Assembly (NCBI GenBank): GCA_023667395.1 | Contig: JAMPAC010000007.1 | Coordinates: 28,504-92,503, forward strand | DNA: 64,000 nucleotides | From: Blautia sp. | GTDB taxonomy: Bacteria > Bacillota > Clostridia > Lachnospirales > Lachnospiraceae | Direction: 5' to 3' | Shown: one piece after another, positions 24,498 through 32,574 of the stretch | Layout: each line of letters begins with the position of its first letter | Position numbering within the stretch: the first letter of the stretch is position 1 | Made by a program: the position numbers and the translations under genes | The notes under the pieces: model-generated | Database searches by the model: none | Told to the model about the DNA's origin: nothing | What the model saw: the letters and a program-made list of their open reading frames with translations, nothing else

Positions 24498-25428
24498 GCG
24501 CTTTTCCCTTTCTCCAGACCGGCTCCGCCAGAAATCTCCCCGACCGCCTCCGTATGCGTAAAACCACCTGGAACATCCGTCTCAGTTCCGATTGTGTGAT
24601 CCCAAAGCGTCTTTCCATATCGTCAGGCGTCTCCCCATGGGCGGTGGCAAGTATCCCGCATCCGCAGGCCTCGGCCCGGTACAGCGCCTCCATCTCCGCC
24701 CTGATCCCCAATTCGTCTATGGCCAGCACCCTGGGGGACATGGTGCGAAGCAAAAGCAGCATTCCTTCCGCTTTCGGGCAGCCGTCCAGCACATCCGTGC
24801 GGAGCCCCAGATCGTTCCGGGGCTCTCCCAGAAAGGAACCCGCCAGTTCCGACCGCTCGTCCACAACTCCCACCGTCCGCCCGGCTCCAAAGGCATTCCC
24901 ATCCGATACCTGCCGGATCAGTTCCCGGAGCAGGGTTGTCTTCCCGCATCCCGGGGGCGCGATGATCAGCGTATTGAGGAATTCCCCCCTGTCATACACA
25001 AAGGGCAGCAGCCCCTCCGCTGCGTCCTTCACCTGCCTGGCTATCCTGATATTGACGAAAGCAATGTTTTTGATGGTCCTTACCCTGCCCTGTCCGTCCA
25101 GCACCGCTTGTCCCGAAATGCCCACCCGGTGTCCTCCCGCCGCAGTCAGGAAACCCTGTTTCAACTCATCCTCGAAAGCATAAAAGGAATCCTGGCAGAT
25201 ATGTTTTAACACGGCTTCCAGCCCCTGCCTGTCCATGCAGAACGCCTCTTTGGGGCATTTTACCGGACTGCCGCAGGAATCCAGGAAATATTCATTCCCG
25301 GACGCATAAAGGATCACCGGACGTCCGGCTCTCAGCCTGATCTCCTGCAGACCTTCCAGTTCCCGTACCGCCCTTTTCCAAAAGGTTCTCTGCTCCGCCG
25401 GGAACAGCTGTAAAATATTTTCTTCCAT
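24280..25428 (-). CDS. spoIIIAA: Stage III sporulation protein AA (ATPase)
   Basis: SpoIIIAA is the secretion-type ATPase proposed to power the sporulation channel. The 382-aa frame has the family region QEIRLRAGRPVIL, Walker A APPGCGKTT at about residues 180-188, Walker B RVLAIDELG, and TAHGETPDDMERRFG. Homology ends near residue 310. The remaining about 72 residues are read inside spoIIIAB in a different frame and look unlike any family extension (Bacillus SpoIIIAA is 307 aa). A stop codon may have been lost by mutation or by a sequencing error. ATG at 25428 follows GGGGG. A sigma-E-like promoter lies just upstream. Confidence 0.9.
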   Translation of the reverse strand: MEENILQLFPAEQRTFWKRAVRELEGLQEIRLRAGRPVILYASGNEYFLDSCGSPVKCPKEAFCMDRQGLEAVLKHICQDSFYAFEDELKQGFLTAAGGHRVGISGQAVLDGQGRVRTIKNIAFVNIRIARQVKDAAEGLLPFVYDRGEFLNTLIIAPPGCGKTTLLRELIRQVSDGNAFGAGRTVGVVDERSELAGSFLGEPRNDLGLRTDVLDGCPKAEGMLLLLRTMSPRVLAIDELGIRAEMEALYRAEACGCGILATAHGETPDDMERRFGITQSELRRMFQVVLRIRRRSGRFLAEPVWRKGKAHVEDGRGGDDIAWMSGTGTVVPEPVPGQDKESVYAAADPGSLGERGAIWQGHAGGMLPAYAKAASGAFQKLL

Positions 25429-25447
25429 GGCGTGTCCCCCTTTCACA

Positions 25448-25475
25448 AATATATGAAAACCTTTCCCGGATATTC
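25448..25475 (-). promoter_or_regulatory. Putative sigma-E promoter of the spoIIIA operon
   Basis: On the minus strand GAATAT (25470-25475) and CATATATT (25448-25455) are 14 bp apart. This fits the mother-cell sigma-E pattern (ATA-rich -35, 14-bp spacer, CATA-AT -10). spoIIIA is a known sigma-E operon in Bacillus, and the predicted start lies about 13 nt before the gene. Confidence 0.6.
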
Positions 25476-25486
25476 CTCCCGCGCAC

Positions 25487-25524
25487 AAAAAAAGACGATG
25501 CGGTCTTTTGATAACCGTATCGCC
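25487..25524 (-). terminator. Intrinsic terminator of the transglutaminase gene
   Basis: GGCGATACGGTT pairs with GACCGCATCGTC (one mismatch and one G-U pair) and is followed by seven T on the minus strand (25493 down to 25487). It separates the PilZ/transglutaminase pair from the spoIIIA operon. Confidence 0.85.
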
Positions 25525-25544
25525 TTTATCCTGCCATAAATCCA

Positions 25545-27089
25545 TCAATCGGTATATACCGTGTGGTAGAGCCGGTAATACCCTCCGCCCAGGCGCTGGG
25601 CCTGTACCTGGATCGCGAAATGATCCGCTTTCAGTTCCTTCAGGACGGTCTCCACATAGCCTTTCCAGTAAGCGTTGCTGCTGTACGCGTTTTCCACGGC
25701 GGACCAGAAAGATTCCGGAACCACATTGGTAAACTGCTGTTCGCCCGTGCCTACCGTTTTCATCTGCTCCACACAGTCCTTATAATATTCCTCCAGGCTG
25801 TCCAGAACCTGATCCTCCGTGATTCCTGCCGCCCGCAGGTTTTCTTCTTTCAAAGCCTGCGCCGCCGCGTCGGCCTCCGAGAGATTGGGTCTGCCCCTGC
25901 TGATCCAGCCCAGCGGCTGCTGGGGATTTTCATTGATCAGGTCACGGACTCCCGAACTGGTCTCCCCCGTGCTGCCCGCCACGCTGGCTCCGCAGGCGGG
26001 CAGATAGACCGACAGGCTGTTCCGCACATGGGTGCCCGCGAATTCCTGGTCCGACTTGTTAAAATAATCGTAAGTGGCCGGATCGGTGTCGTCCCAGGTG
26101 ACATCCACATTGTAATACGCCTGATCCAGTTTTATGATATTCCACGCGTGGTCTTCCCCGGATGTGCCCGTACAGTAATAGCAGGGAACACCCAGCTGCT
26201 GCATCAGGTACTGGAACGACCTGGCGTAACCCGCGCAGACGCTTCTCCCCAGAACCAGCGCGCTGTACGCGCTCTGGTTCATGGAAGCGTTCTCGTCATA
26301 TTCCACCATCTCCATCAGTGCGTCGTGGACATATTTCTCCTGGTCGAAAACGCTGCCCTGGGACCTGGCGCCGGACAGGATCACTTCCGCCTGCTCGTTG
26401 AACTGCGCTTTCGCCTGCTCCAGGTAATCCGCCGTATCGTTATATTTCAAAAGGATCTCCACGCATTTCCCATTTCCCAGATATTTGCAGGAGTAACCGG
26501 CCTCCACCCAGAACATTTCCGGATGGTCGTTGTAAACCGCCTCGAAAGCCGTTCTCACCTGATTGACGTCGGCCTCCATCGCCGGGACGAAAGACGCGTT
26601 CAAGTTCTGGGCGTTGGCATAGATCTGACGGTACAGCGGCTGCAGTTGTGGTTCCAACATGGCATAATAGGGATACATGGCGGCGTCAAAGGAAAGCCCC
26701 TCCCCCAGTTCGCCCGTGGCGATCACGTCGGAGAGATTATCCGCTTCCTCCTCCAGTATCTGCTCCAGTTCCCCGCTGACAGGCTCGTAGCCTCCCCTGC
26801 CGTTCACCGTCTCCGGCGCCGACGGCTTATTGCCCGGCGTCACATAACCGGAATTCCCCTGATCCCGGATCCAGCCGGTATTGATCCCTGCGCCGCCCTG
26901 GCCTCCGTCAGCCTGGCCGATGGAAAGCCCGTTGTCCGACAATACCGGCTGCCGCCCCGCCTCCACGGCGCTCACAACCTCCGCCAGCCGGGACGTAAGA
27001 TCCGGGTTAAGCGCACAGACCAGAACCGCCACGCACAGGGACATGATCAAAAATACGATTCCAAAAAAAAGTTTTTTTAAGATTTTCAA
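25545..27089 (-). CDS. Exported transglutaminase-like protein
   Basis: The 514-aa product has an uncleaved or cleaved N-terminal hydrophobic segment (LFFGIVFLIMSLCVAVLVCA), a Gly/Pro-rich linker, and a transglutaminase-like domain with triad segments GRSVCAGYARSFQYLM (Cys), DHAWNIIKL (His) and YNVDVTWDD (Asp). The domain is followed by about 130 residues that are poorly conserved. It starts with TTG at 27089, behind GAGGTGG and overlapping the stop of the PilZ gene by 4 nt, so the two are translationally coupled. This suggests a surface activity governed together with cyclic-di-GMP sensing. It is a paralogue of the lipoprotein at 15821. Confidence 0.75.
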   Translation of the reverse strand: MKILKKLFFGIVFLIMSLCVAVLVCALNPDLTSRLAEVVSAVEAGRQPVLSDNGLSIGQADGGQGGAGINTGWIRDQGNSGYVTPGNKPSAPETVNGRGGYEPVSGELEQILEEEADNLSDVIATGELGEGLSFDAAMYPYYAMLEPQLQPLYRQIYANAQNLNASFVPAMEADVNQVRTAFEAVYNDHPEMFWVEAGYSCKYLGNGKCVEILLKYNDTADYLEQAKAQFNEQAEVILSGARSQGSVFDQEKYVHDALMEMVEYDENASMNQSAYSALVLGRSVCAGYARSFQYLMQQLGVPCYYCTGTSGEDHAWNIIKLDQAYYNVDVTWDDTDPATYDYFNKSDQEFAGTHVRNSLSVYLPACGASVAGSTGETSSGVRDLINENPQQPLGWISRGRPNLSEADAAAQALKEENLRAAGITEDQVLDSLEEYYKDCVEQMKTVGTGEQQFTNVVPESFWSAVENAYSSNAYWKGYVETVLKELKADHFAIQVQAQRLGGGYYRLYHTVYTD

Positions 27090-28510
27090 TGTTTTCCACC
27101 TCTGTTCCCATTCGCCGCATCAGGCTCCAGTATGATCCAAAGCAGCCTCCACGGAGCGATTTCCTGATAAATCTCCTCCTTCACGGCGAGTATGGGATGT
27201 TCCACGTCATTGGGCAGCACATACAGCAGCTGACCGATGGTCTGATCCGCCAGAAGGATCTTTCTATGTAAAATGCAATGCAATATGTTTTCGGCCAATA
27301 CCCACTCCAGCATCTTCACGGAGCCGGTGGGCTGGTCAATGCCCCGGTAACGCATCTGCTCCAGAAACATAAGCGGGATCCCCGCCTTTTCATGATTGGG
27401 ATGGGCCGCCCTTGCGTCGTAGAGATCCGCCACCATCAGGATCCTGGCGCAGAGCGCCTCTTTTTTGCTCTCCATGGGAGCATCCTCGTCCGTCTGCCCC
27501 AGAATTCCCATCTCGATCAGTTTTCTGGCCAGGGATTCGTCAAAACGGAGCCATTTCCCCATCAATGCGCCCAACAACGCAAGGTTCAGCAAATGCCTGG
27601 ACTCCCTTTCCTCCTCCGGACGCTTCCTGTGGATACAGTTCAGGATCACGGCTTCATCCATATTCCTGACGCGCCGGAAAATATCCTCTGACAGGGTATG
27701 CAGCCTCTCTTCAAAGGCCGCCTGCCCCACGCTGCCCTGTATTTCAGCCACCCTGTTCCTCCAGTCCGTATATCCGTACGCCTGCTCCATCTGCTGCTGC
27801 AAAATATCATAGGAAGCCTCTCCATCCTCCAACGGGAACACGGTTTCCACCCTGCTGACTTTTTCCCCGTTCCTGATCTTCCTCCTGGCGGCTTCCTCCC
27901 TGCGCAGCTTGGGATCCTGGATCTCTTCCTCCCCATCATCCCCCTGCTCGCCCTGGGGCAGGATATTGCGGCATCCGTATTCAGCGGTTTCCTTGTTCCG
28001 GTTCTGTGACCTCACGATCTCATACTCGCCCACGAAAGAATTCTGCTTTAGTCCCACGCGGACGCGCACTTTGGAACCCCTCCGGAAAGCGTCGATATCC
28101 CCCCGAAAAAGGATCCCGTTAGCGCTGATATTCAGGATGGAAACGGGAACCGGCTTACGCAGGTCGATGCGGGTATCCCCGATCAGCAGCGCTTCCACAC
28201 GTCCTTCCGTCTTCATTTCATACCGGGTAAAGTTCCTGTTTTCCTTTTTCCGCTCCCCATACAGCGCGATTTCCGCCATGCCGCCTGATATTTTCCGCAG
28301 GTTTCCCGAATATTCCAGCACGCCGCTTTTGGCCAGCGCCAGCAGCGACAGCCTGTTTTTCGCGGAACCGTTCAGCGCTCCCGCAAAGATGGTAAGCACA
28401 TTCCGCTTCGCGTCATATCCCTCGATCGTGGTGTCCGCCACCAGTTCCCCTGATATACTGTCCCGGACCAATACCCTGCAGTTTATAAGATTTTTACTGT
28501 GATCAGCCAT
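27086..28510 (-). CDS. PilZ-domain protein with degenerate HD-GYP domain
   Basis: The 474-aa protein has an N-terminal YcgR-like beta domain (residues 1-90) and then a PilZ-like domain with R-x(3)-R-like residues around NRNFTRYEMKTEGRV and ILNISANGILFRG (about 100-200). From 260 on it shows the outline of an HD-GYP phosphodiesterase (RHLLNLALLGALMGKWL, ARILMVADLYDARAAHP, LLADQTIGQLLYVLPND). The catalytic His-Asp pair after GILG and the GYP loop are missing, so the second half is probably a non-catalytic sensor or binding module. It is coupled to the transglutaminase-like gene. ATG at 28510 follows GGGGGAG. Confidence 0.7.
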   Translation of the reverse strand: MADHSKNLINCRVLVRDSISGELVADTTIEGYDAKRNVLTIFAGALNGSAKNRLSLLALAKSGVLEYSGNLRKISGGMAEIALYGERKKENRNFTRYEMKTEGRVEALLIGDTRIDLRKPVPVSILNISANGILFRGDIDAFRRGSKVRVRVGLKQNSFVGEYEIVRSQNRNKETAEYGCRNILPQGEQGDDGEEEIQDPKLRREEAARRKIRNGEKVSRVETVFPLEDGEASYDILQQQMEQAYGYTDWRNRVAEIQGSVGQAAFEERLHTLSEDIFRRVRNMDEAVILNCIHRKRPEEERESRHLLNLALLGALMGKWLRFDESLARKLIEMGILGQTDEDAPMESKKEALCARILMVADLYDARAAHPNHEKAGIPLMFLEQMRYRGIDQPTGSVKMLEWVLAENILHCILHRKILLADQTIGQLLYVLPNDVEHPILAVKEEIYQEIAPWRLLWIILEPDAANGNRGGKH

Positions 28511-28602
28511 TTATCACTCCCCCTGACCCAGTTATATCATATCATAAAATATCTGTCAAAAAAAGTCCTGCTGTAAACTTCCTTCCGGTTTTTGCCGATA
28601 TT
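28511..28602. other. Promoter-side gap before PilZ gene
   Basis: This AT-rich gap holds the presumed upstream region of the PilZ gene (minus) and of the small broken frame (plus). I see no convincing promoter hexamers. Confidence 0.3.
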
Positions 28603-28841
28603 ATGGATAGAAAGATCAAAAAGACACTGTTGAAATATGCAGCCAGGGAGGGATTAAAGCAGCAGGCGGATTTACGGATTTCAGGGTGTATCGGGTTCAG
28701 ATGGTTTCCCAGGTTCCCAAAACAAGGCGGGAAAACGGCGGCTCTCCGCAGCGTGACCCCAATTCTTCCAAAGCGGCGTCCTTTGCGCTGACCTTGGAAA
28801 AGGCATTGGACGAGAGCAGACCCGGGGAATACGTTTTCTGA
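28603..28841 (+). pseudogene. Small ORF broken by a frameshift
   Basis: Frame 1 starts at ATG 28603 and reads MDRKIKKTLLKYAAREG, basic and helical. From about 28670 the good codon pattern moves to another frame (FTDFRVYRVQMVSQVPKTRR, later FALTLEKALDESRPGEYVF) ending at a TGA at 28839-28841. Adding one T to the TTT at about 28669-28671 would join both into a 79-aa protein. It is thus either a one-base deletion or a sequencing slip. No clear ribosome site is seen. The family is unknown to me. Confidence 0.4.
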
Positions 28842-28846
28842 CCGAT

Positions 28847-28889
28847 AAAAGGGCGCACACTCTCATCTCAGGTGAGGTGTGCGCCCTTT
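28847..28889. terminator. Bidirectional intrinsic terminator
   Basis: GGGCGCACAC (28851-28860) pairs with GTGTGCGCCC (28876-28885), with extra pairing inside, flanked by AAAA on the left and TTTT on the right. It ends the glycerol-1-phosphate dehydrogenase transcript and any plus-strand transcript of the small ORF. Confidence 0.85.
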
Positions 28890-29954
28890 TCATGCCAGGA
28901 TTTCCTTAAGGTGCGCGTCTGTCCGAAGCAGTTCTTTCGCCTTTTCGCGGTAGGCTTCCTCGTGGAGGTAGGTGTGCCGGAAAGGCTTTATGGAGGGTGC
29001 CATGTCTATGGCCTTTTCAAAATCGCCCCTCTTCATCCCCAGCGTACCCACATAATCCCAGAAACCCGTCTGCGTGAAGATGGTATCCACCCTTTGATAC
29101 CGGTGATCCTGCACCAGGCTCATCAGGTATGTGGCGATGCCCACCTGCACCCCATGCAGCTGGGGTTGTTCCAGCAGCTTGTCCAGCGCATGGGAGATCA
29201 GATGCTCGCTGCCGCTGGTGGGGGCGCTGCTGCCCGCTATCTCATTGGCGATACCGCTCATGGCAAGGGAATCCAGAAGTTCCTTCAGGAACAGATCCTC
29301 TTTGATACCGGTAAAGGGGGTGCGCACAAAGCTGTTCACCGCTTTCTTGGCAATCATCATGGCGAAATCGTTGACCTCCGCGTAACCCCGATCCCCCTCG
29401 TACTTCCAGTCATACAGCGCCGTGATCTTCGCCACCATATCACCGATGCCGGAATACAGGAATTTATCCGGCGCGCTCCTGATGACCTCCGTGTCCACTA
29501 TGATGCCGTATGCCAGCCTGGCGGGCACGGACTTCCTGCGCCCCTCCACGATCAGGGACGCGCTGGAAGAGGAAAAACCATCGCTGGAGGAAGATGTGGG
29601 CACACTGATGAAGGGAAGGTTCAGCAGATAGCCGCAGTATTTCGCCGCGTCGATCACCTTTCCGCCCCCCAGACCGACCACCGCCTGGGTCTCATTCGGC
29701 ATGGAAAAAGCCAGGCTGATCAGGTCGTCGATGCATACCGTATCCATCTCCTGATACTCCAGCACCTCCACCCCCGCCCGCTTCAGGGACGCCATGACCC
29801 TGTCCCCGAACATGTCGATCAGGCCGTTGCCAAACAGAATGACCGTTCTGGTCAATCCCATTTCCTTTAAATACGTTCCAATATACTCCAATGTCCCCGC
29901 GCCTATTTTTAACAGGTTGGGGATATTGATCTCCTTTGCTGCCGCTCTGCCCAT
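28890..29954 (-). CDS. sn-Glycerol-1-phosphate dehydrogenase-like (AraM/EgsA family)
   Basis: The 354-aa product belongs to the iron-containing alcohol dehydrogenase/glycerol-1-phosphate dehydrogenase group. It has the NAD-binding loop VGLGGGKVIDAAKY (about 93-106), the PTSSSSDGFSS loop, and metal ligands in the SGIGDMVAK Asp, the GSEHLISHALD His and the LHGVQVGIATY His. AraM-type bacterial enzymes reduce dihydroxyacetone phosphate to sn-glycerol-1-phosphate; the role in this organism is unknown. AAGGAG lies 8 nt before the ATG. It is a single gene ended by the terminator at 28847. Confidence 0.82.
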   Translation of the reverse strand: MGRAAAKEINIPNLLKIGAGTLEYIGTYLKEMGLTRTVILFGNGLIDMFGDRVMASLKRAGVEVLEYQEMDTVCIDDLISLAFSMPNETQAVVGLGGGKVIDAAKYCGYLLNLPFISVPTSSSSDGFSSSSASLIVEGRRKSVPARLAYGIIVDTEVIRSAPDKFLYSGIGDMVAKITALYDWKYEGDRGYAEVNDFAMMIAKKAVNSFVRTPFTGIKEDLFLKELLDSLAMSGIANEIAGSSAPTSGSEHLISHALDKLLEQPQLHGVQVGIATYLMSLVQDHRYQRVDTIFTQTGFWDYVGTLGMKRGDFEKAIDMAPSIKPFRHTYLHEEAYREKAKELLRTDAHLKEILA

Positions 29955-30052
29955 AATGAATCTCCTTCCATTTATGATCTGTTATCCATTATAAGCAGGA
30001 TTGGCGGGAAATACAACCGGTAGATTTACAGGCGGAACGAAAGCGACAGCTG

Positions 30053-30292
30053 TTATCTCCCGCTTTCATTCCGCTTTTGAAAATCGTCCAGTATCTGTTT
30101 CAGTTTCTCGATCTCTTCTTTTCGCAATTCCTCGATCTCTTCCTCCGAATGCCTATGGTAAACGGAAGGCGGGAACAGTCCGAAACAGCTGCCTCCGTAG
30201 AGACTCCAGATCTCGTCCATCCCCTTTAACTTTCTTTGGAACTGCACCTTTTCAAAAATGTTCCGGATCTTCCCTTTGATTTGACTGTCCAT
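30053..30292 (-). CDS. Small helical protein of unknown function
   Basis: The 79-aa product begins MDSQIKGKIRNIFEKVQFQ and ends in a strongly charged helix with HSEEEIEELRKEEIEKLKQ, probably a coiled coil. A middle segment (WSLYGGSCFGLFPPSVYH) is aromatic and Gly-rich. GGGG lies 5 nt before ATG 30292, so the longer frame to 30325 is not used. I do not recognise the family. Confidence 0.6.
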   Translation of the reverse strand: MDSQIKGKIRNIFEKVQFQRKLKGMDEIWSLYGGSCFGLFPPSVYHRHSEEEIEELRKEEIEKLKQILDDFQKRNESGR

Positions 30293-30325
30293 ATTTACCC
30301 CTTTCCTGCCGGATGCCGATACCAT

Positions 30326-30651
30326 CGCATTTTTTGATAGTTATTTATAGCATGCACAATTGTGTTATGCTTTCATGTACAAGTTCAATCTTCTTAAGAC
30401 AATTATTAGCACTTATCTCCCTTGCCTAATTATATAACATTATTTGACTATTGTCATCCTAAAAATTATTAAATATCCAAAATTTTACCTGTTTTGCGCC
30501 AAATATGAATTTTGGACATAACAAAGGACGCATGGACTGCGATTCCCGCAGCTTCCTATAAAATATGGACTTGCCGCACACTTTCAGTATCTGATACGTT
30601 ATACATAATGAAGCGCATATAGAATGGAATGGGAACAGGAGGCCGCGCAGC
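30326..30651. other. Long AT-rich intergenic region
   Basis: This 326-bp stretch separates divergent genes. It carries the palindrome at 30350-30370 and an extended -10 (TGC plus TATAAA on the minus strand, about 30345-30350) for the 79-aa gene. I could not identify a convincing promoter for the sigma-factor gene in 30560-30640, although an ECF-dependent promoter would not match housekeeping hexamers. The short frames here look like noise. Confidence 0.4.
30350..30370. promoter_or_regulatory. Palindromic operator-like site
   Basis: CACAATTGTG (30355-30364) is a perfect 10-bp palindrome flanked by GCAT and ATGC, overlapping the promoter region of the 79-aa gene. It has the shape of a site for a small dimeric repressor. 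Confidence 0.4.
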
Positions 30652-31107
30652 ATGTCCATGGATCCGGAAGAACAGTACGATAAGATTTACCGCTACTGCT
30701 ATTTCAAACTGCATCACCGGGAAACCGCCGAAGATATCACCCAGGAGACTTTCCTGCGGTATTTCCGGAACTATGGCCGCGCCTCCGGGGAACAGGCGCT
30801 GAAACGCCTGTATGTCATCGCCAGGAATCTCTGCATAGACGAATACCGCAGACGTTCCCTTTCGCCGCTGGACGAATCCATGCCGGAACCGCCAAAGGAA
30901 GAACAACTCCTTACAACCCTCACGGTAAGGGCGGCGCTGTCGGAACTGGGACAGGAAGAGCAGGAATTACTGCTGCTGCGGTATGTGAACGAAGTCCCCG
31001 TCTCCGCCATCGGCCGGATGCTCGGCATCTCCCGGTTCGCGGCACACCGCAGGATTCAGGCCGCCGTCCGAAAGTTGAAAGAGAAACTGGGAAAGGAGCC
31101 CTTTTGA
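30652..31107 (+). CDS. ECF-type sigma-70 family factor
   Basis: The 151-aa product has sigma region 2 (DKIYRYCYFKLHHRETAEDITQETF, with the AEDITQETFLR promoter-melting motif) and region 4 (ALSELGQEEQELLLLRYVNEVPVSAIGRMLGIS plus a C-terminal helix), the two-domain plan of extracytoplasmic-function sigma factors. AGGAGG lies 9 nt before ATG 30652. It overlaps the next gene by one base and probably heads an operon with a membrane protein and an ABC transporter. No classic anti-sigma factor is visible; the next gene product may serve that purpose. Confidence 0.85.
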   Translation: MSMDPEEQYDKIYRYCYFKLHHRETAEDITQETFLRYFRNYGRASGEQALKRLYVIARNLCIDEYRRRSLSPLDESMPEPPKEEQLLTTLTVRAALSELGQEEQELLLLRYVNEVPVSAIGRMLGISRFAAHRRIQAAVRKLKEKLGKEPF

Positions 31108-31811
31108 TGAAACAATCGTTAAAAACAGAATTATCCCGGATTTTGGAAGCCCCGCCGCCCCGGCATAAAAGGGAATTCCTGCTGGAACTGAAGCTTCCTG
31201 GAATGACCCTGGCGGAAGTTGTCTTCTCACAGGCCAGTTATATCCGCAGATGGGTCTGGGGCGTTTCCGCGCTGGTCTTCCTGGCTGCGCTGGCAGGATC
31301 CCTGCTGCTCTCTGCGGATATGCTGTGGGCGATCTCCGCCTTTACCCCGCTGCTGGCTCTGGCGTTCCTCTCGGAGAGCGGACGCTCGGAAAACTACGGG
31401 ATGGCCGAGCTGGAGATGGCCACGCGGTTTTCCCTGCGCAGCGTCCTGCTGGCCAGAACCGGAATACTGGGCGTGGAAAACCTGGCGCTCCTCTGCCTGC
31501 TGATCCCCTTGGGACTGCGGAATAATGCGTTCAGCCCCCTGCAGGCAGGAGTGTATATCCTGACGCCCTTTCTGCTGACTACCTTTACGGGATTGTGGAT
31601 TGTCCGCAGGTCAGGGGGACGGGAGGGCATGTATCTTTGCGTGGGGATTGCGGCCTGTGTCAGCGTTTCCGTATTCTTTTTCCATAGAACCGTTCCGCAG
31701 ATTTACGGGAGAAACCATCTTGCCTGGTGGATGGCGGGGGCGCTGCTGCTCTGCATGGGAACCGTCAGGCAATATTACAGAATCATAAACGGCATGGAAA
31801 ACCCGCACTGA
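31107..31811 (+). CDS. Polytopic membrane protein, possible regulator of the sigma factor
   Basis: The 234-aa product has a cytoplasmic N-terminus of about 50 residues (ILEAPPPRHKREFLLELKLP) and six hydrophobic segments. The ATG at 31107 shares its A with the sigma-factor stop (TGATG), so the two are translationally coupled. That arrangement is common for sigma/anti-sigma pairs, but there is no zinc-binding anti-sigma motif. I do not recognise the family. It may instead be a partner of the ABC transporter encoded downstream. Confidence 0.65.
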   Translation: MKQSLKTELSRILEAPPPRHKREFLLELKLPGMTLAEVVFSQASYIRRWVWGVSALVFLAALAGSLLLSADMLWAISAFTPLLALAFLSESGRSENYGMAELEMATRFSLRSVLLARTGILGVENLALLCLLIPLGLRNNAFSPLQAGVYILTPFLLTTFTGLWIVRRSGGREGMYLCVGIAACVSVSVFFFHRTVPQIYGRNHLAWWMAGALLLCMGTVRQYYRIINGMENPH

Positions 31812-31871
31812 TTCAAATGATTTATCATGGGAATTTCATGCCGGAGTCCGCACTTTGGAGAGGAGGAGCAC

Positions 31872-32558
31872 ATGAAACTTGTCATAGACCGTCTGACAAA
31901 ACAATACCAGAACCGGATCGCCGTGGACCGCGTTTCCTTCAGCCTGCACAAGGGCGTATACGGCCTGCTGGGCGCAAACGGCGCGGGCAAGACCACCTTG
32001 ATGAGAATGATCTGCGGCATCTTAAAGCCCACCGGCGGCACCGTCGCCTTTGACGGCATGGATGTAAGCGAGGAAAGCTATCGCGCCGTTCTGGGCTACC
32101 TGCCCCAGGATTTCGGCTACTACCCCGAATTCAGCGCGACCGATTTCCTGCTGTATCTGGCGGCGCTGAAAGGCATTCCCAGGGCGCAGGCAAAACGGAA
32201 AGCGGCACAGCTGCTGGAACTGGTCTCCTTGCAGGAGGTAAGCCGGAAAAAGATCAAAACCTTTTCCGGGGGCATGAAGCAGCGGCTGGGCATCGCCCAG
32301 GCCCTGTTGAACAACCCGAAGCTGCTGATCCTGGACGAACCCACCGCAGGGCTTGACCCGAAAGAACGGGTGCGCTTCCGCAGACTGATCGAGGATCTGG
32401 GAAAGGATAATATCGTCCTGCTGTCCACCCACATTGTCTCGGATATCGAACAGATCGCGGACGAAGTGCTCATGATGAAAGACGGGCAGCTGATCTTTCA
32501 GGGAAAATGGGATGAACAAAAAGGGAATCTGGAAGAATTTTATCTGGAACAGTTTTAG
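31872..32558 (+). CDS. ABC transporter ATP-binding protein
   Basis: The 228-aa ATPase has Walker A GANGAGKTT (about 32-40), Q-loop in YLPQDFGYYPE, signature FSGGMKQRLGIAQ, Walker B LLILDEPTAGLD and a switch His in LLSTHIVSD. It resembles export-type (CcmA/drug or peptide) ATPases. ATG at 31872 follows GGAGGAG; a longer frame from 31827 is unlikely. Its permease is encoded immediately downstream. Confidence 0.92.
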   Translation: MKLVIDRLTKQYQNRIAVDRVSFSLHKGVYGLLGANGAGKTTLMRMICGILKPTGGTVAFDGMDVSEESYRAVLGYLPQDFGYYPEFSATDFLLYLAALKGIPRAQAKRKAAQLLELVSLQEVSRKKIKTFSGGMKQRLGIAQALLNNPKLLILDEPTAGLDPKERVRFRRLIEDLGKDNIVLLSTHIVSDIEQIADEVLMMKDGQLIFQGKWDEQKGNLEEFYLEQF

Positions 32559-32574
32559 ATACGGAGGTATGGCT

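Noticed and set aside
30459-30906. Minus-strand frames overlapping the sigma-factor gene
   Set aside because: They run antisense to a well-supported sigma factor and have no ribosome site.
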